The notes beneath the pieces were generated by a model. The model was not told the origin of the DNA. It worked only from the letters and a program-made list of their open reading frames with translations, and did no database searches. From NCBI GenBank assembly GCA_945875435.1, contig CAMCKH010000011.1:1-36874 (forward strand): 36,874 nt of DNA. The letters run 5' to 3'. The stretch's first letter is position 1; each line of letters begins with the position of its first letter. The translations under genes and the position numbers were made by a program. Shown in pieces: positions 1-8,226 of the stretch. The stretch is from an uncultured Erysipelotrichaceae bacterium (lineage in GTDB: Bacteria; Bacillota_I; Bacilli_A; Erysipelotrichales; Erysipelotrichaceae).

Positions 1-440
1 TTCTTCACTTGATGAAGGTGTTTCAGTTTCAGAAGTAGCTTGACTATCGTTTTGACCTTCTTCATTTGATGAAGGTGCTTCAGTACTAGTTTGAGTTCCT
101 TCACTTGGAGAAGATGTTTCAGTATTGGTTTGAGTTCCTTCACTTGGAGAAGATGTTTCAGTATTAGTTTGTGTTTCTTCATTAGCATTACTTGAAGGTG
201 TTTCACCACTTGGGGTTCCTTCATTAGGTGTTACATCACTTCCACCACTTGGTTGTGTTGTTTCTTCACTTGATGAAGGTGTTTCAGTTTCAGAAGTAGC
301 TTGACTATCGTTTTGATCTTCTTCATTTGATGAAGGTGCTTCAGTACTAGTTTGAGTTTCTTCACTTGGTGAAGATGTTTCAGTATTAGTTTGTGTTTCT
401 TCATTAGCATTACTTGAAGGTGTTTCACCACTTGGGGTTC
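1..440. repeat. Long direct repeat encoding the Ser/Thr/Glu stalk
   Basis: The block beginning at position 1 recurs from about 262. The left copy carries one extra internal unit of about 39 bases (near 105-165) that the right copy lacks. The repeats stay in frame, so copy number can change stalk length without breaking the gene. Confidence 0.85.
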
Positions 441-831
441 CTTCAGTTTTAGTTGGAGCTACAACATTAGTATTCGAAGGTATAGTACCAGCGTATGACA
501 CTTCAATTTTTTTATTATCATCATTGTTACTTACAATTGTTTGTATTGGTTTTGTTTCGGTTTTAATACTCGAAACAGTATCATTTGAATTGCTATTTGA
601 TTTTTCATTTTGATTTTTAGCTATAGAATCATTAACTACAGATTGTTTTTGAGCCTCTTTATCATCAACTTTTTTTGTTGAAGTTACTTCGGCTTGATTA
701 GATTTATTTTTATTTTGCATTAAAATATCAGATTTGCTTAATAAGCTACCTCCAATAAATAACGCTCCTAGACCAACAGTTAGCTTTGCGTAAGGAAAAT
801 TTTTTCTTTTCTTTCGCAAGGATTTTTTCAT
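1..831 (-). CDS. N-terminal part of a YSIRK-like, Ser/Thr/Glu-repeat surface protein (partial)
   Basis: The minus-strand frame is open from the ATG at 831 to the window edge, 277 codons without a stop, so the 3' end lies outside. A strong ribosome site (GGAAGGAGAAA) sits about 8 bases upstream. The first 35 residues are basic (KKSLRKKRK) followed by YAKLTVGLGALFIGG, which resembles the YSIRK-G/S signal peptides of cell-wall-anchored proteins. A low-complexity Asn/Lys/Ser/Thr stretch follows, then imperfect repeats such as SSPSEETQTSTEAP and TPSGETPSSNANEE. Such regions usually act as stalks for LPxTG-anchored surface proteins. No binding domain or sorting signal is visible in this fragment, so its function is unknown. 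Confidence 0.85.
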   Translation of the reverse strand, partial: MKKSLRKKRKNFPYAKLTVGLGALFIGGSLLSKSDILMQNKNKSNQAEVTSTKKVDDKEAQKQSVVNDSIAKNQNEKSNSNSNDTVSSIKTETKPIQTIVSNNDDNKKIEVSYAGTIPSNTNVVAPTKTEGTPSGETPSSNANEETQTNTETSSPSEETQTSTEAPSSNEEDQNDSQATSETETPSSSEETTQPSGGSDVTPNEGTPSGETPSSNANEETQTNTETSSPSEGTQTNTETSSPSEGTQTSTEAPSSNEEGQNDSQATSETETPSSSEE

Positions 832-889
832 TATCACTTTCTCCTTCCATGATTTTAAATATTTCAATACACCGCATTAAAAACAACAG

Positions 890-909
890 TATATATATAT
901 ATATATATA
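890..909. repeat. (TA)10 simple repeat in the intergenic region
   Basis: A run of alternating T and A lies about 60 bases upstream of the minus-strand surface-protein start. It is a slippage-prone tract in the probable promoter region, so it could vary surface-protein expression. That role is inference; I see no clean -35/-10 pair around it. Confidence 0.5.
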
Positions 910-1008
910 ATACATCATAATGCATAAAAAGTAAATAAAAAATCTGAAAAATAAATCTTTAAAACAGCTTGTCAATATAAAAACTAGCTATAAAAATAAT
1001 AATTATAG

Positions 1009-1014
1009 TATAAT
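1009..1014 (+). promoter_or_regulatory. -10 box giving a leaderless methyltransferase mRNA
   Basis: A perfect TATAAT ends six bases before the ATG at 1021. Transcription starting seven bases downstream of the box would begin at the start codon itself. No Shine-Dalgarno sequence precedes this ATG, unlike almost every other gene here. No good -35 is visible 17 bases upstream. Confidence 0.5.
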
Positions 1015-1020
1015 TTAATT

Positions 1021-1878
1021 ATGAAATTTAGTAATGATTGGCAAGAATATGAACTTTTAGATTCAGGTAATGAAGAAAAGTTAGAAAGATGGGGTAAATA
1101 TATTTTAAAAAGACCTGATCCTATGGCTATTTGGAAGCAGAGTGAAACAGATATTTACAATAAAGTTGACGCTTACTACACAAGATCTAATAAAGGTGGA
1201 GGTAAATGGACAATTGTTAATAAAATTCCAGATAGTTGGATTATTAATTACAAAGATTTAAAATTTAAAATATCTTTAACTAATTTTAAACATACCGGTC
1301 TTTTTCCAGAACAGGCTTATAATTGGGATTTAATTGAGAAAGTTATAAAAAATAAAAAAGATATTAAGGTTTTAAATTTATTTGCTTATACCGGTGCTGC
1401 TACAATGGCTGCCAGCAAGGCTGGTGCTAGTGAAGTTGTTCATGTTGATGCATCAAAAGGTATTATCAGTTGGGCTAAAGAAAATATGGTTATAAACAAT
1501 CTTACCAATAATAAAATTAGATTTATTGAAGAAGATTGTATTAAATTTATGCTCAGGGAACTTAGAAGAGGAAGAAAATATGATCTTATTATTCTGGATC
1601 CTCCTTCTTATGGTAGGGGTAATAATAACGAACTTTTTAAATTTGAAGAAAAAATAAATTTCTTGCTTGAAATGTGCAAAGAATTATTAAGTGATAATTA
1701 TATTGGAGTTATTTTAAATTCATACACTACAGGATATTCAAGCATCGTGCTTAAAAATGTTATGAGCCATCATTTTAAAGATTTAAAAGGGGAAATAGAA
1801 AGTAATGAACTGTGCATACCTTTTAAAGATAAATTTCTCCCTTGTGGTTTAACTACCAGTTTTATTAGATATGATTAA
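1021..1878 (+). CDS. Class I SAM-dependent rRNA methyltransferase (RlmI/RlmK-like)
   Basis: This 285-residue protein matches the bacterial SAM-dependent methyltransferase family related to RlmI/RlmK (PF10672 type), which methylate 23S rRNA bases. The N-terminus (DWQEYELLDSGNEEKLERWG) is the family's usual beginning and supports this start. Motif I is VLNLFAYTGAAT at about 117-128, an acidic residue follows in VVHVDAS, and the catalytic-type loop is DPPSYG at 193-198. The exact rRNA position is not predictable. The start lacks a ribosome site and lies just downstream of a TATAAT, suggesting a leaderless transcript. Its last 8 bases overlap the pseudouridine synthase gene, so two RNA-modification genes are translationally coupled. 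Confidence 0.88.
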   Translation: MKFSNDWQEYELLDSGNEEKLERWGKYILKRPDPMAIWKQSETDIYNKVDAYYTRSNKGGGKWTIVNKIPDSWIINYKDLKFKISLTNFKHTGLFPEQAYNWDLIEKVIKNKKDIKVLNLFAYTGAATMAASKAGASEVVHVDASKGIISWAKENMVINNLTNNKIRFIEEDCIKFMLRELRRGRKYDLIILDPPSYGRGNNNELFKFEEKINFLLEMCKELLSDNYIGVILNSYTTGYSSIVLKNVMSHHFKDLKGEIESNELCIPFKDKFLPCGLTTSFIRYD

Positions 1879-2524
1879 GGTAATATACGAAGATAATCAT
1901 TTGTTGGTGTGTGAAAAACCAATAAATATACCAATGATGGAAGATGAAAGCAAGGATTTAGATTTTTTAAATATTTGTAAACAGTATTTAAAAGAAAAAT
2001 ACCAAAAAGAAGGAAATGTGTATTTGGCTTTACTGCATAGATTAGATAGACCGGTAGGAGGTGTTTGTGTTTTTGCAAAAACTTCAAAAGCTGCCAGCAG
2101 ACTTAGTGAAACCATCAGAACACATCAAATGGAAAAAGAATATATAGCTGTTGTTTTAGATAAGGAAAATAAACTTTTGAAAAAAGATACCTTCAAAGAT
2201 TATTTATTAAAAGATTCTAAGACAAATACCACCATTGTTTCTGCCAAAGGTAAATACAGCGAATTATCTTATGATTTAATTAAAAATCACCAAGATTTAA
2301 AAATGGTAGCTATTAAATTAAAAACTGGCAGAAGCCATCAAATAAGAGTACAATTCTCAAGTAGAAATTTCCCGCTTTATGGCGATCAAAGATATAATAA
2401 ATTTGCCGAAAAGGGACAACAAATAGCACTATTTGCTAGAAAAATATCATTTATTCACCCAACCACAAAAGAATTAAAAGAATTTGAGTGTCAAATTCCA
2501 AATAGATTTCCATTTAATATATAG
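1871..2524 (+). CDS. RluA-family RNA pseudouridine synthase
   Basis: This 217-residue enzyme isomerises uridine to pseudouridine in rRNA or tRNA. The RluA-family signature HRLDRPVGG is at about 56-64 with catalytic Asp59, and the later motif KTGRSHQIRVQ is intact. There is no N-terminal S4 RNA-binding domain, so it is one of the short stand-alone members of the family. It overlaps the methyltransferase by 8 bases (ATG inside ATGATTAA). A strong AGGAGG after its stop belongs to the next gene. The target site cannot be told from sequence. Confidence 0.9.
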   Translation: MIKVIYEDNHLLVCEKPINIPMMEDESKDLDFLNICKQYLKEKYQKEGNVYLALLHRLDRPVGGVCVFAKTSKAASRLSETIRTHQMEKEYIAVVLDKENKLLKKDTFKDYLLKDSKTNTTIVSAKGKYSELSYDLIKNHQDLKMVAIKLKTGRSHQIRVQFSSRNFPLYGDQRYNKFAEKGQQIALFARKISFIHPTTKELKEFECQIPNRFPFNI

Positions 2525-2533
2525 GAGGAAGTT

Positions 2534-3607
2534 ATGAAAATAATCGTAAATAAAGCACTTAATAGCAAAATTTTAACAATAATTTCAATTGTAGGATTAG
2601 TTTTAATTTTGATTTTTAAAGTTCCAAGTTTTATTGAAAATAGAAACTTATCAGCATTAGGGTATGATGAAAATGCATTAAATGCTATTAAAAAATTAAA
2701 GATTAGTAATAAAATTATTCAAAACAAACTATACTCACCTTATCTAAATAAAGAAGTAGTTAAAAATGATTTTAAAGTGGATTATTTAAAACTTTATACT
2801 GTTAGAGATAATTTAACTGATAGATCTTTTAAAATTTATGACGCTTTATCAGTTAAGGGGTATAGTGAAGAAAATATTTTAAAGTTATTTAAAAATTTAA
2901 AAGATTATGATTTAGTGGCATTATTAGTATTTGATTTACAAAACGATGCAGGAATAGACGCTTACATTCAAGATGCTACAAGTGTAACTACAAATAATGA
3001 AAAAAGTTATCGTTTAAACGGAACATATATTAAATACTTTGAAAATATTAAAGAAAAAGATTTTAGTGTTGATATTTTGGTTAATCAAAATAATTCTTTA
3101 AAACAAGATAGTGTTATTAATTTAGTGGATATGTCGGTGCAATACGCAACAGAGGGACTTAAACTACAAGAAGAGGCTTATCAGCATTTTAGAGTTATGG
3201 TCGATGCTTTAAGTGCGGCTGGTATGAAGTTGTATGCGATAGAAGGATATCGTGATTTTAAAACTCAACAAGAATACTATGATCAAGCTAAAAATCCAGA
3301 TGAATTAGGAATAAGTAGAGCTGGTCAATCTGATTTTAATACCGGATTAGCAGTTCAAGTTGTAAGCAGTGGTTCATCTTTCAAAAGCTCAAGTGAATAT
3401 CAATGGTTAATAAACAATGCACACAACTACGGTTTTATCGTGAGATTTCCTGAGGGTAAAGAATACATTACCGGCAAAGATGCTTATTATAATATTTTAA
3501 GATATGTGGGAAGTGATATCGCAACAATAATGAAACAAGAAAATTTATCATTAGAAGAATACCATGCATTATATGTTGATAATATTAAAAAAGTAAATAC
3601 TAAGTAA
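2534..3607 (+). CDS. Membrane-anchored VanY-like protein lacking the zinc and catalytic residues
   Basis: This 357-residue protein starts after a good TAGGAGGAAGTT ribosome site. It has one N-terminal membrane segment (about 13-30), a helical middle region, and a C-terminal VanY D-Ala-D-Ala carboxypeptidase fold (about 205-330). Fold landmarks are present: EGYRDFKTQQEYY, WLINNAHNYGFIVRFPEGK and RYVG. The zinc motif normally SEHQTGLAxD reads SDFNTGLAVQ, with Phe268 for His and Gln275 for Asp. The EPWH motif before RYVG is replaced, with Tyr318 for Glu and Ile321 for His. It is therefore probably not a peptidase but a wall-binding or scaffold protein. The MBOAT gene starts 15 bases after it, suggesting a shared envelope role. 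Confidence 0.8.
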   Translation: MKIIVNKALNSKILTIISIVGLVLILIFKVPSFIENRNLSALGYDENALNAIKKLKISNKIIQNKLYSPYLNKEVVKNDFKVDYLKLYTVRDNLTDRSFKIYDALSVKGYSEENILKLFKNLKDYDLVALLVFDLQNDAGIDAYIQDATSVTTNNEKSYRLNGTYIKYFENIKEKDFSVDILVNQNNSLKQDSVINLVDMSVQYATEGLKLQEEAYQHFRVMVDALSAAGMKLYAIEGYRDFKTQQEYYDQAKNPDELGISRAGQSDFNTGLAVQVVSSGSSFKSSSEYQWLINNAHNYGFIVRFPEGKEYITGKDAYYNILRYVGSDIATIMKQENLSLEEYHALYVDNIKKVNTK

Positions 3608-3622
3608 TAAAAGAGGTAAAGC

Positions 3623-4921
3623 GTGAATTTTATAGCTATAAGTATTGTTTTGTTACTACTGCATTTAATTGTTTTTTTAAATTATTTTTTAAGCAAATAT
3701 AAATTAAATAATTATTTTATATTTATAATTTCTATTGTTTTTTACTGTGTATTTTCAATTAATTTCTATGACATTTTAAATATTTTAGCTATTATATTAA
3801 TCACCTATTTTATAGGAAAAATTTTATTTAAAAATAAAAATAAGTTATTAGTTTTTATATATTTATTTTTAGTTGTAGGTAATCTGGCGTTTTTTAAATA
3901 CAATAATTATTTTTTAAAAAATAATTTTATTATGCCACTAGGTATTAGTTTTATAACTTTTCAAGCAATCTCTTATGTGTTAGATATTTTTAATAGTAAA
4001 ATTCACAAGATAAATATTTTTGATTTATCAAGATATCTTTTATTCTTTCCTACTACCTTTCAAGGACCTATTATTCGTTATAATGATTTTATAAGTTTTA
4101 AATATCATAAAGTTAAGTTAGATGATATTTTAGATGGTTATCGTCTTTATATTATTGGTTTTGCTAAAAAGGTGATTATTGCTGATACGCTTATTATTTT
4201 AGCTAACTATACTTTTGCTAACAAAGTTCCTTATTATTTAGCTTTTTTAGGTGCATTAGCTTATATGCTGATGATTTATTATGATTTTAGTGGTTACAGC
4301 GATATGGCTAAAGCAAGTGCTAAAATGATAGGCTATGATATTATGAATAATTTTAATTATCCATATAGTGCTAAAAGCATTACTGATTTTTGGAAGAGAT
4401 GGCATATTTCTTTAAGTTTATGGTTTAAAGATTATGTTTATATAGCTTTAGGCGGTAATAGATGTGGGATTATTAAGAATATTTTTAATTTATTGGTAGT
4501 GTGGTTGATAACAGGAATCTGGCATGGTAGTAAATTTAATTACATTTTATGGGGTTTATATTTTTTTGCGCTTTTGGTAATAGAAAAATATATTTTTAAA
4601 GGCAAAAATAATTATTTTGTTACAATGTTTTTAGTATTTATTTCTTGGATTATTTTTAGAAGCGAAGATCCTTTTTCGTATTTTAAAATGATGTTTGATT
4701 TTAGTGTTTCTTTTAATTTAATTTATTTAAAATTACTAGATGTTTTATATTTATGGCCTATTATAGTTATAGCTTTAATTGGTATTTATCCAACATTTAA
4801 TGAAAAAATATTAAATAGAAATCCATTATTTAAAGATATTTATTTGGTTTTAATTTTAATTATCGGCATTATTTTTTTAATAAATAATAATTTTGAGTTT
4901 TTTAGCTATGTGGGGTTTTGA
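3623..4921 (+). CDS. MBOAT-family membrane O-acyltransferase (AlgI/DltB-like)
   Basis: This 432-residue polytopic protein belongs to the membrane-bound O-acyltransferase family, which moves acyl groups across the membrane onto extracellular polymers. Family landmarks are FFPTTFQGPIIRY (about 141-153), YYDFSGYSDMAKASAKMIG, the conserved DFWKRWHISLSLWFKDYVYI (about 255-274, His261) and GIWHGS with the catalytic-type His301. The start is a GTG preceded by AAGAGG. The stop overlaps the next ATG (TGATG), so it is coupled to the DHHW/SGNH protein, as in AlgI-AlgJ and PatA-PatB pairs. The likely role is O-acetylation of a cell-surface polymer; the polymer is unknown. Confidence 0.9.
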   Translation: MNFIAISIVLLLLHLIVFLNYFLSKYKLNNYFIFIISIVFYCVFSINFYDILNILAIILITYFIGKILFKNKNKLLVFIYLFLVVGNLAFFKYNNYFLKNNFIMPLGISFITFQAISYVLDIFNSKIHKINIFDLSRYLLFFPTTFQGPIIRYNDFISFKYHKVKLDDILDGYRLYIIGFAKKVIIADTLIILANYTFANKVPYYLAFLGALAYMLMIYYDFSGYSDMAKASAKMIGYDIMNNFNYPYSAKSITDFWKRWHISLSLWFKDYVYIALGGNRCGIIKNIFNLLVVWLITGIWHGSKFNYILWGLYFFALLVIEKYIFKGKNNYFVTMFLVFISWIIFRSEDPFSYFKMMFDFSVSFNLIYLKLLDVLYLWPIIVIALIGIYPTFNEKILNRNPLFKDIYLVLILIIGIIFLINNNFEFFSYVGF

Positions 4922-6063
4922 TGAAAAAATATTTTATACTAGTTCCATTATTAATGTTTTTAACAGGTTTATTTATATTATTTAAAGAAGATAAACAATC
5001 TTCTAGTTTTGATAGAAGATATTATACTACTAAAGAAGATTTAAAAATGTTTGATCAAAATTATTTTAAAAAACTTAACAATTTTTATGAAGACCAAATC
5101 CTTTATCGTGATAAAATGTTTCAAGTTTACCATAAATTTAAAAGAAATAGTTATTTTATGTTTTCTGATGAGCTTTTAAAATTAACTAATGAGGTAGTTC
5201 ATTTGAAAGATGGTTATTATATTTTAGATTTTAAACAAAATTTAAAAGAAATCGCAGCTAAAAAAGGTTATAATCTAAGTTTGATTAAGAAGAAATACCC
5301 AGATATTAAAATGTATGTTTATCACATTAGAAGAATAGAAGACACCAATGTTTTAGATGATGATAAATTAAAAACCTATGGTGATGAATTTTATAATGCA
5401 TTTAAAATAAATTTAATACCTGATATTAAATATCAAGAATTTACAGTATCTAATTTTGAAGAATATCAGAAATATTACTACAAAACTGATTATCACTACA
5501 ATCATATAGCTGGATATTTTGCGTATAGTGAATTAATAAACACCATTAAACAAGATTTTTCAATTGAAGATGTTAAGAATATCAAGAAAGAAAAATGTTT
5601 CAATAATGAGTTTATAGGAAATATGGGACTTAGTTTAGGGTTAGAAACAAGTCAAGATCGCATTTGTGTTTATGAATTAGAAAATATTTCTAATTATGAT
5701 TATTTCGCTGAAGGAATCAAATTTAATGAAAATGAATTATTAATAAATTATGAAAATGGCTTTGATTTTAAACCTTTTTCAGATTATGATTATGTTTTTG
5801 GTAATAATTATCATTTAAGACATTATGATTTTAATCAAGAAGATAAACCTAATATCTTGATTTTCGCAGATTCTTTTATCAACCCGATTAAAACTCATAT
5901 CGCATCACATTTTAATAATACTTATATTTATGATTTAAGGAATAATAGTGCAGATTTTGATTTAGATAAGGTAATTAAAGAGAAAAATATTTCAATAATT
6001 GTGGATTTTAAATCTTCAGCAACTTTTGATAATGGTAAATTATTTATACCAATTAATGAATAA
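4921..6063 (+). CDS. DHHW/AlgJ-like SGNH acyltransferase partner
   Basis: I start this gene at the ATG at 4921, which overlaps the MBOAT stop, giving 380 residues; a TTG three bases earlier is an alternative. There is an N-terminal signal anchor (about 4-21) and an extracellular domain of the DHHW family, related to AlgJ/AlgX. The DxH dyad is in KTDYHYN (Asp190, His192), and a nucleophile-type serine is in IFADSF (Ser318). In this family's model, the MBOAT passes the acyl group to the SGNH protein, which puts it on the polymer. The second His and the Trp of the DHHW signature are Tyr here, but the putative triad is intact. Confidence 0.82.
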   Translation: MKKYFILVPLLMFLTGLFILFKEDKQSSSFDRRYYTTKEDLKMFDQNYFKKLNNFYEDQILYRDKMFQVYHKFKRNSYFMFSDELLKLTNEVVHLKDGYYILDFKQNLKEIAAKKGYNLSLIKKKYPDIKMYVYHIRRIEDTNVLDDDKLKTYGDEFYNAFKINLIPDIKYQEFTVSNFEEYQKYYYKTDYHYNHIAGYFAYSELINTIKQDFSIEDVKNIKKEKCFNNEFIGNMGLSLGLETSQDRICVYELENISNYDYFAEGIKFNENELLINYENGFDFKPFSDYDYVFGNNYHLRHYDFNQEDKPNILIFADSFINPIKTHIASHFNNTYIYDLRNNSADFDLDKVIKEKNISIIVDFKSSATFDNGKLFIPINE

Positions 6064-6084
6064 TTTTTTCAACTATGAAATTAT

Positions 6085-6101
6085 TTTCATAATTTATGAA
6101 A
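6085..6101. promoter_or_regulatory. Palindrome upstream of the liv promoter
   Basis: TTTCATAA and TTATGAAA form perfect 8-bp arms around one base, ending five bases before the -35 box. This position suits a transcription-factor site. It does not clearly match the CodY consensus, and a weak hairpin ending the DHHW transcript is an alternative. Confidence 0.4.
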
Positions 6102-6106
6102 TAATA

Positions 6107-6135
6107 TTGAAAATAACTAATACAGATGTTATAAT
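6107..6135 (+). promoter_or_regulatory. Sigma-A promoter of the liv operon
   Basis: TTGAAA at 6107-6112 and TATAAT at 6130-6135 are separated by exactly 17 bases, with an extended -10 TG at 6127-6128. It lies 35 bases upstream of the substrate-binding protein start, so the five transporter genes have their own strong promoter. Confidence 0.8.
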
Positions 6136-6169
6136 TTGGTCATTATTTCAATTTAGAAAGGAAATATTT

Positions 6170-7300
6170 ATGAAAAAATTATTTAAACTATCGATGGTTT
6201 TATTGGTAGCGTTATCTTTAGTGGCTTGTAAACAAAATGAAGAGACAAGCACAAATGTTACTACTGGTGAATCATCTAATATTATTGGTTTTGTAGGACC
6301 GTTAGAAGGAGAATATTCGGTTTATGGAAATTCTGTTCTTAACGGAGCTAAGTTATATCTTGAAGAATATAATAAAGCTAATGGAACTAATTATGTTTTA
6401 AAAACCTACGATTCAAAAGGAGACAACAGTCAAGCTGTAAGTGCTTATCATAAATTAGTAGAAGAAGATAAGGCAGTTGCGATTTTTGGTGGAGTTACTT
6501 CTGGTGAATCAATTGCGATTGCGAGTGCTTCTCAAAGCTATAACACCCCTGTAATTTCTGCATCTGCCACAGCAGTTGATTTTACTAAGGCTGGTAAAAA
6601 TATTTTTAGAGGTGCTTTTACTGACCCATTCCAAGCTAAAGTTTTAGCGGAATTTACCTTTGATACATTAAAAGCAAAAAAAGTTGCAATAATTTATGAT
6701 ACCGGTAGCGATTATGCTAAGGGTGTTACTGAAGTTTTCAGCAAAGTTTATACTGAAAAAGGTGGTAATATCGCATTAAGTGAAGGTTATAACAGTGGTG
6801 ATGTTGATTTCACTTCACAACTTACAAAAATTAAAGCTGAAAATGTGGATGTTTTATTAGTTCCTAACTATTATAAAGATGTAGCTTTAATTCTTAGCCA
6901 AGCTAAAAATTTAAATTTAGATGTTCAAATTATTGGTGGAGATGGATGGGACGGAGTATTAAGTGTAGCGTCTGATGTTTCAATTTTAGAAAATGCTATT
7001 TTTGTGAATCATTATGCACCTGATAACCAAAAAGTAGTTGATTGGTTAGAAAAATACAAAACAACTTATGGTATTGATGGTAATTCTTTCTCAATTTTAG
7101 CTTATGACACTATGGGTATTTTGCTTGAAGCACTTGCGAAAAGTCCAAACAAAAACAATGAAGAAATCATCAATAATCTAGCACAAACTTCTTATGATGG
7201 TATTTTGGGTCATGTGGAATTTGATGAAAACGGCGACCCAGTAAAAGATTTAGGATTTATTGTAATTAAAAACGGAGTTTACACAACTTATTCTAAATAA
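6170..7300 (+). CDS. Branched-chain amino-acid ABC transporter substrate-binding lipoprotein
   Basis: The start is the ATG at 6170, behind AGAAAGGAAAT; the open frame extends further upstream but without signal-peptide character. The 376-residue protein has a lipoprotein signal peptide ending in LSLVAC (lipid-modified Cys20). The mature part is a type I periplasmic-binding fold of the LivJ/LivK kind: IIGFVGPLEGEYSVYGNSVLNGAKL, then the ligand-pocket regions FGGVTSGESIAIASASQ and ISASATAVDFT. It captures a branched-chain amino acid or similar ligand outside the cell and delivers it to LivHM. It is first in the operon and followed by a hairpin that could raise its expression over the membrane subunits. 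Confidence 0.92.
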   Translation: MKKLFKLSMVLLVALSLVACKQNEETSTNVTTGESSNIIGFVGPLEGEYSVYGNSVLNGAKLYLEEYNKANGTNYVLKTYDSKGDNSQAVSAYHKLVEEDKAVAIFGGVTSGESIAIASASQSYNTPVISASATAVDFTKAGKNIFRGAFTDPFQAKVLAEFTFDTLKAKKVAIIYDTGSDYAKGVTEVFSKVYTEKGGNIALSEGYNSGDVDFTSQLTKIKAENVDVLLVPNYYKDVALILSQAKNLNLDVQIIGGDGWDGVLSVASDVSILENAIFVNHYAPDNQKVVDWLEKYKTTYGIDGNSFSILAYDTMGILLEALAKSPNKNNEEIINNLAQTSYDGILGHVEFDENGDPVKDLGFIVIKNGVYTTYSK

Positions 7301-7302
7301 TT

Positions 7303-7325
7303 AAAGGGGTTTACCCCCCTTTTTG
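7303..7325 (+). terminator. Intra-operon terminator or attenuator
   Basis: AAAGGGG and CCCCTTT form a stem around a 6-base loop, followed by a T-run. It sits between the binding-protein gene and livH, with the livH ribosome site (AGGAGG, 7331-7336) just downstream. Partial termination here would give the usual excess of binding protein, and the hairpin may also stabilise the upstream mRNA. Confidence 0.75.
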
Positions 7326-7340
7326 TTTATAGGAGGATAT

Positions 7341-8225
7341 ATGGAATTATCACAATTTATTATGCAGTTTGTGAATGGTTTAAATGTAGGAAGTATCTAC
7401 GCCTTAATTGCACTTGGTTATACTATGGTTTATGGTATTGCGAAATTAATAAATTTTGCGCATGGAGATCTTATAATGGTGGGTTCTTATGGGGTATTTT
7501 ATTTTTATACCGTATTAAAACTACCTCTTTGGATTGCGATTGTTTTAGCAATTTTATTATGTGTTATTTTAGGTGCTTTGATTGAAAAAATCGCATATAA
7601 ACCACTTCGTAAAGCATCAAAAATATCACTTTTAATAACTGCGATAGGAATGAGTTATTTACTTCAATCAACTTTTCAATTAATATTTACTGCAAATCCT
7701 AAGGTGTTTCCTAATTTTATTAATTTACCAGCTTTAAAACTAGGAGATATTTTGATAGGTGCTAATTATTATTTAACTTTTTTAATATCAATATTTTTAT
7801 TAATTGCTTTAAACATTTTAGTAAAACATACAAAAGTTGGTAGAGCTATGCGTGCTGTTAGTCAGGACGCTGGGGCAGCACAATTAATGGGTATTGATGT
7901 TGATAAGACAATTTCTATTACTTTTATGATAGGTTCAGGTTTAGCTGCGATTGCGGGTATTTTATATTGTTGTTTATATCCAGTGGTTAGTCCTTATTTG
8001 GGTGCTGTTCCTGGTATTAAGGCTTTTATTGCGGCAGTTTTAGGTGGAATTGGATCAATTCCTGGTGCAGTTTTAGGTGCCTTTATTTTAGGAATGGTAG
8101 AAGTTATGAGTAAGGCTTATTTGTCTTCTGCACTTTCTGATACAATTGTTTTTTCTATTTTGATAATAATGCTTATTTTTAAACCAAGTGGCATTTTAGG
8201 TAAAAACTTAAAGGAGAAAGTATAG
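7341..8225 (+). CDS. livH: LivH-type branched-chain amino-acid permease
   Basis: The ATG at 7341 is chosen because AGGAGG lies five bases upstream; the open frame runs 18 bases further without support. This 294-residue polytopic protein has the LivH signature GSIYALIALGYTMVYGIAKLINFAHGDLIMVG near the N-terminus. The GRAMRAVSQDAGAAQLMGID loop, which contacts the ABC ATPases, is at about 170-190, followed by AAVLGGIGSIPGA. It forms the transmembrane channel with LivM. The next gene starts one base after its stop. Confidence 0.92.
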   Translation: MELSQFIMQFVNGLNVGSIYALIALGYTMVYGIAKLINFAHGDLIMVGSYGVFYFYTVLKLPLWIAIVLAILLCVILGALIEKIAYKPLRKASKISLLITAIGMSYLLQSTFQLIFTANPKVFPNFINLPALKLGDILIGANYYLTFLISIFLLIALNILVKHTKVGRAMRAVSQDAGAAQLMGIDVDKTISITFMIGSGLAAIAGILYCCLYPVVSPYLGAVPGIKAFIAAVLGGIGSIPGAVLGAFILGMVEVMSKAYLSSALSDTIVFSILIIMLIFKPSGILGKNLKEKV

Positions 8226-8226
8226 T

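Noticed and set aside
231-431. Minus-strand ORF of Lys/His/Leu-rich repeats
   Set aside because: It is an out-of-frame shadow of the repeat region of the 1-831 surface-protein gene, which is itself open through the whole stretch.
4919-4921. TGA read as tryptophan (Mycoplasma-type code)
   Set aside because: Proteins here use TGG for conserved tryptophans, and TGA ends several well-defined genes at coupled overlaps, so the standard bacterial code applies.
6061-6101. CodY box upstream of the liv operon
   Set aside because: The palindrome TTTCATAA/TTATGAAA does not match the AATTTTCWGAAAATT consensus well enough to name the regulator.
5999-6169. N-terminal extension of the substrate-binding protein
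   Set aside because: The extension crosses the promoter and lacks a ribosome site; the lipoprotein signal peptide begins at the ATG at 6170.
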